Assembly: GCA_002340515.1 (NCBI GenBank) | Contig: DDMF01000134.1 | Location: 1-17,190, forward strand | Source of the DNA: Rhodobacteraceae bacterium UBA2553 | GTDB taxonomy: Bacteria > Pseudomonadota > Alphaproteobacteria > Rhodobacterales > Rhodobacteraceae | Reading direction: 5' to 3' | Length of the DNA: 17,190 nucleotides | Shown: piece by piece, positions 1-5,418 of the stretch | Layout of the letters: the number at the start of each line of letters is the position of its first letter | Numbering within the stretch: position 1 is the stretch's first letter | Made by a program: the position numbers and the translations under genes | The notes under the pieces: generated by a model | The model's input: the letters and a program-made list of their open reading frames with translations, nothing else | What the model was told of the DNA's origin: nothing | The model's database searches: none

Positions 1-691
1 GTCCACCGGAAAACAGCACCGCCTGGCGTTGCCGGTCGGTCTTGTGGCGCGCAAGTTGCGTGGTGATCTTCAGGATATTTCCGGTCTCAAAACTCGCCCC
101 CTTGACGCCACCCAAACGCGGATCCGCCTGATCAGGGGCGCCGTGCACCACCGCAATATAATGACGCTCGGCCGTGTGTTTGGCGAATTGCGCGGCCAGC
201 CCGTGATGGGCCGCGTCCGATTTTGCCACCACCAACAGGCCCGAAGTTTCCTTGTCGATCCGATGCACAATGCCGGGGCGTTTGGACCCGCCAACACCGG
301 ACAATTCCCCGCCAAAGTGATGCAAAAGTGCGTTGACCAGCGTGCCCGACGGCGTGCCGGGCGCGGGATGCACCACCATGCCCGCAGGCTTATTGACCAC
401 AATCAGATCATCGTCTTCGTAAACCACCTCAAGCGGGATATCCTCTGGTCCAATGTGGCTTTCCGCCGCTTCCGGCACGGAAATCACAAAGACATCGCCT
501 TCTTCGACCGTGGCGCGGGGATCTGTGATCACCTCACCGCCCCGGCTGACCGCGCCATCGGCCAAAAGCTTCGCCAAACGCGACCGCGACAGCGCAGCTT
601 CTTCTGGCACATCGCGCGCAACCGCCTTATCAAGACGCTTGGGCGGGTTTTCCGCAATGATGACCTCGATCAGGCGCAAAGGGGCGGCCAT
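1..691 (-). CDS. rluD: RluA/RluD-family 23S rRNA pseudouridine synthase (3' end cut by window edge)
   Basis: Reading leftwards from the ATG at 691, the frame stays open to the window edge (about 230 residues seen). An N-terminal S4-type RNA-binding segment (about residues 10-75, with SRSRLAKLLADGAVS) leads into the RluA-type catalytic domain. That domain shows VVNKPAGMVVHPAPG and HRIDKETSGLLVVAK; the Asp in HRIDKETSG is the family's catalytic residue. The family isomerises uridines in 23S rRNA helix 69 (RluD) or nearby sites. A good ribosome site (GAGGAG, complement of 700-705) lies 8 bases before the start. RluD is the best guess because an S4 domain is present, but RluC-like enzymes share this layout and the C-terminus is missing. 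The start codon overlaps that of the divergent gene at 690. Confidence 0.88.
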   Translation of the reverse strand, partial: MAAPLRLIEVIIAENPPKRLDKAVARDVPEEAALSRSRLAKLLADGAVSRGGEVITDPRATVEEGDVFVISVPEAAESHIGPEDIPLEVVYEDDDLIVVNKPAGMVVHPAPGTPSGTLVNALLHHFGGELSGVGGSKRPGIVHRIDKETSGLLVVAKSDAAHHGLAAQFAKHTAERHYIAVVHGAPDQADPRLGGVKGASFETGNILKITTQLARHKTDRQRQAVLFSGG

Positions 692-1013
692 GGACAATAC
701 TCCTCAGGACGAAACACCGGACACGACGGCCATTGATGGCACCGTGCGGTTTCTGAAAATCCTCGTGACCACCCTGACGGCGACCACAATCATTGGTCTC
801 ATAGTGCTGATCACGGTGATTGTCATGCGCTTCCAGCAAGAAAGCACCCTGCCCTTGCCACAAAACATCACATTGCCAGAGGGCGTGACCGCCACCGCCA
901 TCACACGCGGGGCGGGATGGCTGGCGATCGTGACCAATGATGATCGCATTCTGATCATGGGGCTTGATGGGGAAACCGTGCATCAGGAAATCACCATCAC
1001 GGCGACCAACTAA
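690..1013 (+). CDS. DUF6476-family small membrane protein
   Basis: A 107-aa protein beginning MDNTPQDETPD. One strong hydrophobic helix spans about residues 24-48 (ILVTTLTATTIIGLIVLITV). It is followed by a basic residue and a short beta-rich C-terminal part (VTATAITRGAGWLAIVTNDD). It resembles the conserved DUF6476 proteins usually found beside rluD in Rhodobacterales; this is recalled family knowledge, not a search. It is probably an inner-membrane protein with a small C-terminal domain outside the membrane, and its function is unknown. The ribosome site is a weak AAAGGGG stretch just before the start, inside the rluD coding region. A GTG at 744 is an alternative start. A terminator follows at 1043-1064. 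Confidence 0.78.
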   Translation: MDNTPQDETPDTTAIDGTVRFLKILVTTLTATTIIGLIVLITVIVMRFQQESTLPLPQNITLPEGVTATAITRGAGWLAIVTNDDRILIMGLDGETVHQEITITATN

Positions 1014-1042
1014 CCCCGTAAACACCTCGCATCAAAACGAAA

Positions 1043-1064
1043 AAAGACGCCCAAGGGCGTCTTT
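1043..1064. terminator. Bidirectional intrinsic terminator between DUF6476 gene and tRNA-His
   Basis: Perfect 10-bp arms AAAGACGCCC / GGGCGTCTTT are separated by AA. On the minus strand the hairpin runs into six T residues (complement of 1040-1045), fitting termination of the tRNA-His transcript. On the plus strand it ends in TTTCT, fitting termination of the gene at 690-1013. Confidence 0.85.
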
Positions 1065-1090
1065 CTCAACCATCCCCAATGTGGGGGGAA

Positions 1091-1167
1091 TGGTACCGCC
1101 TCCCCGGCTTGAACGGGGGACCCCTGGTTCCACAAACCAGTGCTCTAACCAACTGAGCTAAGGCGGC
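1091..1167 (-). tRNA. tRNA-His (anticodon GTG)
   Basis: A full 77-base cloverleaf including an encoded 3' CCA. The acceptor is GCCGCCT / AGGCGGT, the D stem GCTC/GAGC, the anticodon stem CTGGT/ACCAG with loop TTGTGGA (anticodon GTG), and the T arm CCCCG TTCAAGC CGGGG. Position 1 is G opposite U72, the discriminator is A73, and the base before G1 is T. There is therefore no encoded G-1:C73 pair, the identity element of most bacterial tRNA-His. Alphaproteobacteria are known to have lost this element together with a change in their HisRS, so the gene looks functional and supports the taxonomic placement. Confidence 0.97.
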
Positions 1168-1176
1168 ACTGGCGCT

Positions 1177-1205
1177 GATTTAGCGTCGTACGCGCGGCTT
1201 TGCAA
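1177..1205 (-). promoter_or_regulatory. Possible sigma70 promoter of tRNA-His
   Basis: On the minus strand, TTGCAA (complement of 1200-1205, 4/6 to the -35 consensus) is followed by 17 bases and then TAAATC (complement of 1177-1182, a weak -10). The predicted start lies just before the mature tRNA 5' end at 1167. Spacing and position fit, but the -10 match is poor. Confidence 0.3.
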
Positions 1206-1273
1206 GAGGTGAAGCTTGAAAAAATTACAAAAGATCCGTAACTCATGACTTCAAAGAATAAGGAGGCCAAATC

Positions 1274-1474
1274 ATGGGCATCAACGACGAAAGCGACATC
1301 CAAGCCAACCTGCAAATCGGCCCAACCACCAATGGGATGGTGCGGTTGTTCATCGAAGGCGACGGGGTTGAGGTGCCGATGGATTTCGATCCGGAAGAGG
1401 CTGAAGAGATTGCAGAAGAGCTGCGCGCCGCGGCCCAGCAAGCCCGCGCCATGTCAAACGCTGGCGGTCATTAA
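1274..1474 (+). CDS. DUF6324-family small protein
   Basis: A 66-aa acidic protein preceded by an AGGAGG ribosome site (1261-1266) spaced 7 bases from the ATG. The sequence has a short beta-like part (NGMVRLFIEGDGVEVPMDFD), then a helix rich in Glu and Ala (PEEAEEIAEELRAAAQQARA). It has no signal peptide or membrane segment. It matches my memory of the DUF6324 proteins of Rhodobacterales; their function is unknown. A frame shifted by one (1245-1484) is a shadow, since this start has the ribosome site. Confidence 0.8.
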   Translation: MGINDESDIQANLQIGPTTNGMVRLFIEGDGVEVPMDFDPEEAEEIAEELRAAAQQARAMSNAGGH

Positions 1475-1480
1475 TCCGTT

Positions 1481-1508
1481 GTGACGCGCGCGTGTATGCG
1501 GGCGTCAC
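1481..1508. terminator. Possible hairpin after DUF6324 gene
   Basis: The arms GTGACGC and GCGTCAC are separated by 14 bases, starting 6 bases after the DUF6324 stop codon. There is no T tract, so it may be a weak or factor-dependent terminator, or only an mRNA 3' stem. Confidence 0.3.
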
Positions 1509-1554
1509 GTCTGGCTCTCACAGGGGGGGCACAGAGGGTTTTCACCTATGGATC

Positions 1555-1740
1555 TCACCTATGAATTTCACCGGGGCCAATTAGCTCAAATCCGGTGATT
1601 TCAAACTCGTAAAGCCCTGTTCCGTCAGGCTTTTGCGCCCGTGCAATGAGCTTCCCCTCGGGGTCATGAAACACAGCATGGGCGGTGTGCAGCGCGCGAA
1701 AACACCAATCACCGTCTGGGTAGTAGTATTTAATCATCAT
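1555..1740 (-). CDS. 61-aa hypothetical protein, co-transcribed with mmcB
   Basis: A small soluble protein beginning MMIKYYYPDGDWCFRALHTA; a second in-frame ATG at 1737 would give 60 aa. It is rich in aromatic residues (YYY, W, F) and has an acidic C-terminal half (LYEFEITGFELIGPGEI) that looks beta-rich. It has no signal peptide, membrane helix or cysteine pair. AAGGA (complement of 1749-1753) sits about 8 bases before the start. The gap to the mmcB stop codon is only 12 bases, so it is probably the second gene of the LexA-controlled mmcB operon. I do not recognise the family. The evidence that it is coding is the ribosome site, operon position and clean frame; the function is unknown. Confidence 0.62.
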   Translation of the reverse strand: MMIKYYYPDGDWCFRALHTAHAVFHDPEGKLIARAQKPDGTGLYEFEITGFELIGPGEIHR

Positions 1741-1752
1741 GGTCTGATCCTT

Positions 1753-2232
1753 TTAGGGCTGGTTGTTGATAAGCGCCGCCACCCCCGGATCGCGGTATGC
1801 CTGAAGACGGCGCGCGGCATGGGTGGCAAATTTCTGCACCATGACTTTGCGCCGCGCAGGGGCCAGCTTATCCTCTGGTGCCATGCGCATGATCTCGGCA
1901 TCATAGGCGTCTGCGATGATCAGCCCGGTGTCCTCGGGCAACAATTCGGTCGGGAAATCGCCATCCACAGCCCAGAAATAGCGGTCGCACCAATCCAGAT
2001 AGCCCTGCCATTTTGTGTCAGAGGTGAAATCTTCGCGGCTGGATTTGCATTCGATCACCCAAATCTCGCCTTTTGGCCCCAAAGCCATCACATCGACCCG
2101 CAGGCCGCGCGTTGGCACCAGCTCCTCAACCGTGACAAACCCATGTGACACCATATGGCGACAGACGCCGCGTGCCAAAAGTTGGCCGGGTTGGTTGTGG
2201 ACCGAAGTCAGAGGGGCATCATTTGTGCTCAT
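1753..2232 (-). CDS. mmcB: MmcB-family DNA repair protein (PD-(D/E)XK-like)
   Basis: A 159-aa protein whose core, LRVDVMALGPKGEIWVIECKSS (about residues 44-65), carries Asp47 and Glu61-Cys-Lys63. This is the D...E-x-K arrangement of PD-(D/E)XK nuclease folds. Glu36/Glu37 lie in the preceding helix. MmcB proteins were described in Caulobacter as part of the mitomycin C damage response, acting with the ImuA/ImuB/DnaE2 mutagenesis pathway; a nuclease activity is inferred from the fold. The length is normal for the family. A perfect LexA box stands 10 bases before the start codon, so induction by DNA damage is expected. The leader is very short or absent, and only GAGAT precedes the ATG. Confidence 0.88.
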   Translation of the reverse strand: MSTNDAPLTSVHNQPGQLLARGVCRHMVSHGFVTVEELVPTRGLRVDVMALGPKGEIWVIECKSSREDFTSDTKWQGYLDWCDRYFWAVDGDFPTELLPEDTGLIIADAYDAEIMRMAPEDKLAPARRKVMVQKFATHAARRLQAYRDPGVAALINNQP

Positions 2233-2237
2233 ATCTC

Positions 2238-2266
2238 ATGTGAACAATTCGTGAACAAATTGTCAA
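2238..2266 (-). promoter_or_regulatory. SOS promoter of mmcB
   Basis: On the minus strand, an exact TTGACA (complement of 2261-2266) is followed by 17 bases and TCACAT (complement of 2238-2243, 3/6 to TATAAT). The start point would fall only a few bases before the ATG at 2232, implying a nearly leaderless mRNA. The LexA box overlaps the spacer and the first bases of the -10, which is where a repressor would block polymerase. Confidence 0.6.
2242..2256. promoter_or_regulatory. LexA (SOS) box, GAAC-N7-GAAC
   Basis: GAAC (2242-2245), 7 bases, GAAC (2253-2256). On the strand of mmcB this is GTTC-N7-GTTC, the direct-repeat LexA box known for alphaproteobacteria such as Rhodobacter and Caulobacter. 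Position inside the promoter and next to a known type of damage-response gene makes it convincing. Confidence 0.88.
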
Positions 2267-2320
2267 TAGGACGTGCGCCGCACGCCGCCTCTTGCAACAT
2301 CCCTGCGCGCAGCTTATCTA

Positions 2321-2499
2321 GGGTGTTGGCGGCTTCTGCCCTTTTCGTCATCCCGGGTCATATTCCAGCGGCCTTAAGCAATTCTGAGGGAGCTGGCTCT
2401 GTCATAGCCCTGGCTACGTTATCTGGTGCCCACCTGTACATACAGGTCCTCAGGAATCTAGACCCCGACGACTGCGTGCGGTTCCGCCAACCCACACCC
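2321..2499. ncRNA. Possible structured RNA between mmcB and the membrane-protein gene
   Basis: No convincing frame occupies 2267-2654. Within it, two nested long-range pairings can be drawn. GGGTG TTGGCGG (2321-2332) pairs with CCGCCAA ... CACCC (2484-2499), leaving four bulged bases. ATTCTGAGGGA (2381-2391) pairs with TCCTCAGGAAT (2447-2457), with one-base offsets. Inside the second pairing lie TAGCC-CT-GGCTA (2405-2416) and ACCTGTA-CA-TACAGGT (2432-2447). The rod-like shape and about 180-base length resemble stable RNAs such as 6S, but I do not recognise 6S, SRP, tmRNA or RNase P signatures. The strand is undecided. It could also be decayed sequence with chance pairings. Confidence 0.25.
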
Positions 2500-2548
2500 C
2501 CCAACCATCGCACCACTGGAAATTCGGCCCAAACCGGACCTGTAAAGA

Positions 2549-2655
2549 GTTTACAGTTTCGCCTGTTCGGCCCGCCAAACTTTAAAGTTTCGGGTTTAAC
2601 ACCTTTAAACTGTTTACAGTTTTGAGTTCGAAATCTTTAAAGAGTTTAAAGTTTT
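2549..2655. repeat. Four phased 12-bp AT-rich repeats, 31-32 bp apart
   Basis: GTTTACAGTTTC (2549-2560), CTTTAAAGTTTC (2580-2591), GTTTACAGTTTT (2612-2623) and GTTTAAAGTTTT (2644-2655) share the consensus STTTAMAGTTTY. They start 31, 32 and 32 bases apart, about three helical turns, so all face the same side of the DNA. Each also forms part of an inverted repeat: CTGTAAA-GAG-TTTACAG (2540-2556), AAACTTTAAAGTTT (2577-2590), AAACTGT-TT-ACAGTTT (2607-2622) and CTTTAAA-GAG-TTTAAAG (2635-2651). The last copy touches the stop codon of the gene at 2655-2990. The array looks like a multi-site protein-binding region; the binding protein is unknown. Confidence 0.75.
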
Positions 2656-2990
2656 CAGAACCGATTTTGCGGCGCGTTTTGCGGAGTTTGGGACGGCGCG
2701 GCGGCCTCGACCCGCACCGGAATATCCGTGGCAATCGGCTGACGCTTGCCACCTTTTGGCGTGTCATCCGCATGTCCCATGCGCATGATCACAATGGCAA
2801 ATTGCACGCCGGCAAAGATAATTCCGTTGGCCATAAACAGCATGATCACAGCGATCATGCCGATGTCAGAACTGGTCACGAGGTGCCAAAGATTGCCAAC
2901 ATTGGTGTAAAGAAGCCCGCCGACAAAAAGCGCCGACAGACCAAAGCCCAGCAGCACTTGTTTGATATAAAGATGGACAAGTTTCGGCAT
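2655..2990 (-). CDS. Two-helix membrane protein of unknown function
   Basis: A 111-aa protein starting MPKLVHLYIKQVLLGFGLSA. Two hydrophobic helices are clear: about residues 11-33 (VLLGFGLSALFVGGLLY) and 43-68 (IGMIAVIMLFMANGIIFAG). A charged, Pro/Ala-rich cytoplasm-like tail (KGGKRQPIATDIP... SQTPQNAPQNRF) follows. I chose the ATG at 2990, just before the first helix and preceded by a GGGGGCG stretch. A GTG at 3086 would add 32 residues and place it 11 bases from the nusB stop. It is leftward like nusB and may be the last gene of that operon. No family is recognised with confidence. Confidence 0.68.
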   Translation of the reverse strand: MPKLVHLYIKQVLLGFGLSALFVGGLLYTNVGNLWHLVTSSDIGMIAVIMLFMANGIIFAGVQFAIVIMRMGHADDTPKGGKRQPIATDIPVRVEAAAPSQTPQNAPQNRF

Positions 2991-3097
2991 TTTCGCCCCC
3001 AAAATCAGCGTTCCTATTCTTATTCTAACACGAATGAGGATAGGGGAAAGGGGCACGCGGTCGCAGGGCGAAACCGCGCCGATCACGCCATAAGCCT

Positions 3098-3565
3098 TTA
3101 GAATGCTTCGGGTTTTGCCTCACGCGCCATGTGGTCAAGCACAGCGTTGGTGAACTTGGCTTCGTCGCTTTCGGGGAAAAACGCTTTGACCACATCGACA
3201 AATTCGCTGATCACCACTTTTGGCGGCGTCTTGCCTTGGATCAGCTCGGCCCCTGCAGCGCGAAACGTGGCACGCAAGGTCGGATCGATGCGCGCAATTG
3301 GCCATTTGGCCACCAGAGCACGGTCGGTCAACTGGTCGATCTTGGCCTGGTTATTTACTGCGTTTTCAATGAGTTCACGGAAAAGCTTCACATCGCCTTC
3401 GGCCATTGTGTAGTCGTCGAACACTTCGCCAAACCGCACATCTTCAAACTCGACCCGCACCTTGTCCACGGTCTGATCCGAGACTTCCATCTGAAACAGC
3501 GCCTGCACCGCGAAAAAACGGGCCGCAGATTTCATCTGACGTTTTTGATTACCAGAGAGCGTCAT
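3098..3565 (-). CDS. nusB: Transcription antitermination factor NusB
   Basis: A full-length 155-aa NusB-fold protein. The N-terminal helix RFFAVQALFQMEVS (residues 16-29) and the C-terminal block KWPIARIDPTLRATFRAAGA, then VVISEFVDVVKAFF and the ESDEAKFTNAVLDH signature, are typical. NusB pairs with NusE (S10) on boxA RNA to keep polymerase processive through rRNA operons. Its ATG overlaps the ribH stop by four bases (ATGA, 3562-3565), so the two are translationally coupled. The ribH-nusB pair is a common bacterial arrangement. Confidence 0.97.
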   Translation of the reverse strand: MTLSGNQKRQMKSAARFFAVQALFQMEVSDQTVDKVRVEFEDVRFGEVFDDYTMAEGDVKLFRELIENAVNNQAKIDQLTDRALVAKWPIARIDPTLRATFRAAGAELIQGKTPPKVVISEFVDVVKAFFPESDEAKFTNAVLDHMAREAKPEAF

Positions 3566-4113
3566 GCCGTTGGGGTATCCTTTGGGTCGCCTGCAAGTTT
3601 GATCGAGTCGGACAGGGTCTTAAACCCTACGCCCTTATTCGAAGCGCCCCATTTGCGCGAAAGCGCGATCAAATGCAAGGCCGCAGCCGCAGCCCCGCCG
3701 CCTTTATTTTGCGCGTCCACATCGGCGCGCACTTCGGCTTGTGGGCGGTTTTCAACGGTCAGGATGCCGTTGCCAATGCACAGGCCATTCAGGCCCATCA
3801 TCTGGATCGCGCGCGAGCTGTCATTGCACACAGTCTCGTAATGCGTTGTTTCTCCACGGATAACACAGCCCAAGGCCACGTAACCGTCAAAGTTTGACAT
3901 GCGCTCGGCGATGGCGATTGCGGTGGGAACTTCCAACGCACCAGGCACTTCGACCAGATCCCAAGTGCCACCGGCTGCCTCAATTTCAGCCTTGGCGCCT
4001 GCGACCAAATTGTCCGCGATGTCTTTGTAATAAGGGGCGACGACAATCAGGATCTTTACCGGCTTGTCGAACTCTGCGCGCGGCAGGATGTAATGTTGCT
4101 CAGCAGCGGCCAC
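3562..4113 (-). CDS. ribH: 6,7-dimethyl-8-ribityllumazine synthase
   Basis: Condenses 3,4-dihydroxy-2-butanone 4-phosphate with 5-amino-6-ribitylaminouracil, the penultimate step to riboflavin. The 183-aa protein shows the family motifs PGALEVP (57-63), GCVIRGETTHYE (82-93, with catalytic His91) and NGILTVEN (115-122). The start is GTG at 4113, with AGGAG (complement of 4121-4125) 7 bases upstream inside the end of ribB; the ribB stop is one base away. The tail beyond residue 155 (ASNKGVGFKTLSDSIKLAGD) is longer than in the 154-aa B. subtilis enzyme. It is the middle gene of ribB-ribH-nusB. Confidence 0.97.
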   Translation of the reverse strand: MAAAEQHYILPRAEFDKPVKILIVVAPYYKDIADNLVAGAKAEIEAAGGTWDLVEVPGALEVPTAIAIAERMSNFDGYVALGCVIRGETTHYETVCNDSSRAIQMMGLNGLCIGNGILTVENRPQAEVRADVDAQNKGGGAAAAALHLIALSRKWGASNKGVGFKTLSDSIKLAGDPKDTPTA

Positions 4114-4114
4114 C

Positions 4115-5245
4115 TTATGTCTCCTGAATAGGTCGGGTGCCGGTGATGTTCAGACCATAGGCCTCAAGGCCCACGTAACGCGTTTCCGGGCTGTCGGTCA
4201 GAAGGATCATATCGGTCAGCCCCAAGGTCGACAGGATTTGCGATCCAAGACCGATCTGGCGCACAGTTTGCGGCCCTTCTTCGTCATCGGCATGCAACGT
4301 TTTGCGTGGCTCGCGGAACAGACACACAACCCCGCGACCCTCGTCTGCGATGATCTGCATCGCGCGCGGAAGCTCGTCTGCGGGCTTGGGACCAAGGCCC
4401 AAAACATCCTGTGCCTCTGTCAGCGCATGGGTGCGCACCAGCACCGGCGCGTCGGTGGAGATGTCACCTTTGATCAGCGCCACATGTTCGATTTCATGGG
4501 TTTGATCGGTGAAAATCCGCATCTCCCACTCCCCACCGAATTCAGAGGTGATCGCCTCGCGGCTGGTTTCTGTCACGAGGTTATCATGGCGACGACGATA
4601 CGAGATAAGATCAGAAATCGTGCCGATCTTCATCCCATGTTTCTTAGCAATTTCAACAAGTTCCGGAAGCCGCGCCATGGTGCCATCTTCGTTCATAATC
4701 TCACAAATCACGCCAGATGGGTTGCGACCCGACAGGCGGGCGATGTCCACCGCGGCCTCTGTGTGGCCGGCCCGAACCAGCACGCCACCATTGCGTGCAC
4801 GCAGGGGGAAAACATGGCCGGGGGTCGCGATCTGAGCCGGGCCATTGGCCGGGTCAATGGCGGTTTCCACGGTTAGCGCACGGTCCCCTGCGGAAATGCC
4901 CGTGGTCACGCCTTCGCGCGCCTCAATCGACACGGTGAACGCGGTTTCGTGACGTGAGGAATTGTGCATTGCCATCATTGGTAGGCCCAGTTCCTCGATC
5001 CGGCGTGCTTCCATCGGCAGGCAGATCAGCCCGCGACCATAGGTGGCCATGAAATTCACCGCCGCCGCATCGCAGGCATCGGCTGGAATGACGAAATCAC
5101 CTTCGTTTTCACGATCTTCGTGGTCCACCAGAATGATCATCCGGCCTTTGCGGGCCTCTTCAATGATTTCTTCTGCGCTGGAGATGGCGCCGCTTAGCCC
5201 AGCCTCAACCGGGCCCGGCGTTTCATATGTGGTGCTATCGCTCAT
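4115..5245 (-). CDS. ribB: 3,4-dihydroxy-2-butanone 4-phosphate synthase with degenerate RibA-like domain
   Basis: A 376-aa two-domain protein. The N-terminal RibB domain (about 20-220) is intact: DHEDRENEGDF (41-51), SSRHET (96-101), TTGISAGDR (114-122), HTEAAVDIARLSG (161-173) and ICEIMNEDG (180-188). It converts ribulose 5-phosphate to DHBP and formate. The C-terminal part (about 230-376) aligns with GTP cyclohydrolase II (ALIKGDI, VLVRTH, DEGRGVVCL, YGLNI). It lacks the zinc-binding C...CxC segment, which is replaced by a stretch around LGLGPKPADELPRA, and the RQEGRGIGL motif, which is replaced by FREPRKTLHAD. The RibA activity is therefore probably absent. Such RibB-X proteins are known in alphaproteobacteria. 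It heads the ribB-ribH-nusB operon. Confidence 0.94.
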   Translation of the reverse strand: MSDSTTYETPGPVEAGLSGAISSAEEIIEEARKGRMIILVDHEDRENEGDFVIPADACDAAAVNFMATYGRGLICLPMEARRIEELGLPMMAMHNSSRHETAFTVSIEAREGVTTGISAGDRALTVETAIDPANGPAQIATPGHVFPLRARNGGVLVRAGHTEAAVDIARLSGRNPSGVICEIMNEDGTMARLPELVEIAKKHGMKIGTISDLISYRRRHDNLVTETSREAITSEFGGEWEMRIFTDQTHEIEHVALIKGDISTDAPVLVRTHALTEAQDVLGLGPKPADELPRAMQIIADEGRGVVCLFREPRKTLHADDEEGPQTVRQIGLGSQILSTLGLTDMILLTDSPETRYVGLEAYGLNITGTRPIQET

Positions 5246-5418
5246 GTCAGGGTCCCCAGCTGGCAGTGGAATTCAGTACGGTGATGGTGCAAAAAGTTGG
5301 CAGTTGGCCCGCAATACCTTAGCGCACAGGCCAAGGAAAGCCCAAACGCGACGTCTTGCTGCGCATCTGCGCGAATGAATTGTACAATTTCCACACGCAG
5401 CGCCTGTTCATCTCTGCG

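Noticed and set aside
2321..2499. 6S RNA identification
   Set aside because: Size and rod shape are similar, but no recognisable 6S sequence blocks were seen and the usual neighbour (5-formyltetrahydrofolate cyclo-ligase gene) is absent.
2540..2655. CRISPR-like array (repeats every 31-32 bp)
   Set aside because: Repeat cores are only 12 bp and imperfect, there are only four, the spacers contain related dyads, and no cas gene is near.
2155..2773. Open frames across the mmcB upstream region (2155-2625 plus, 2582-2773 minus)
   Set aside because: They lack ribosome sites, overlap mmcB or the membrane-protein gene on the other strand, and code for low-complexity sequence from the AT-rich repeats.
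4115..4560. Frameshift or pseudogene in the RibA half of ribB
   Set aside because: The reading frame is continuous to a normal C-terminus and keeps framework motifs; only catalytic residues are lost, as in known RibB-X proteins.
5246..5418. FMN riboswitch before ribB (also checked 7087-7340 before ribE)
   Set aside because: None of the conserved RFN blocks (such as AGGGCGGGG or CCCRCCGGCGGT) is present on the relevant strand.
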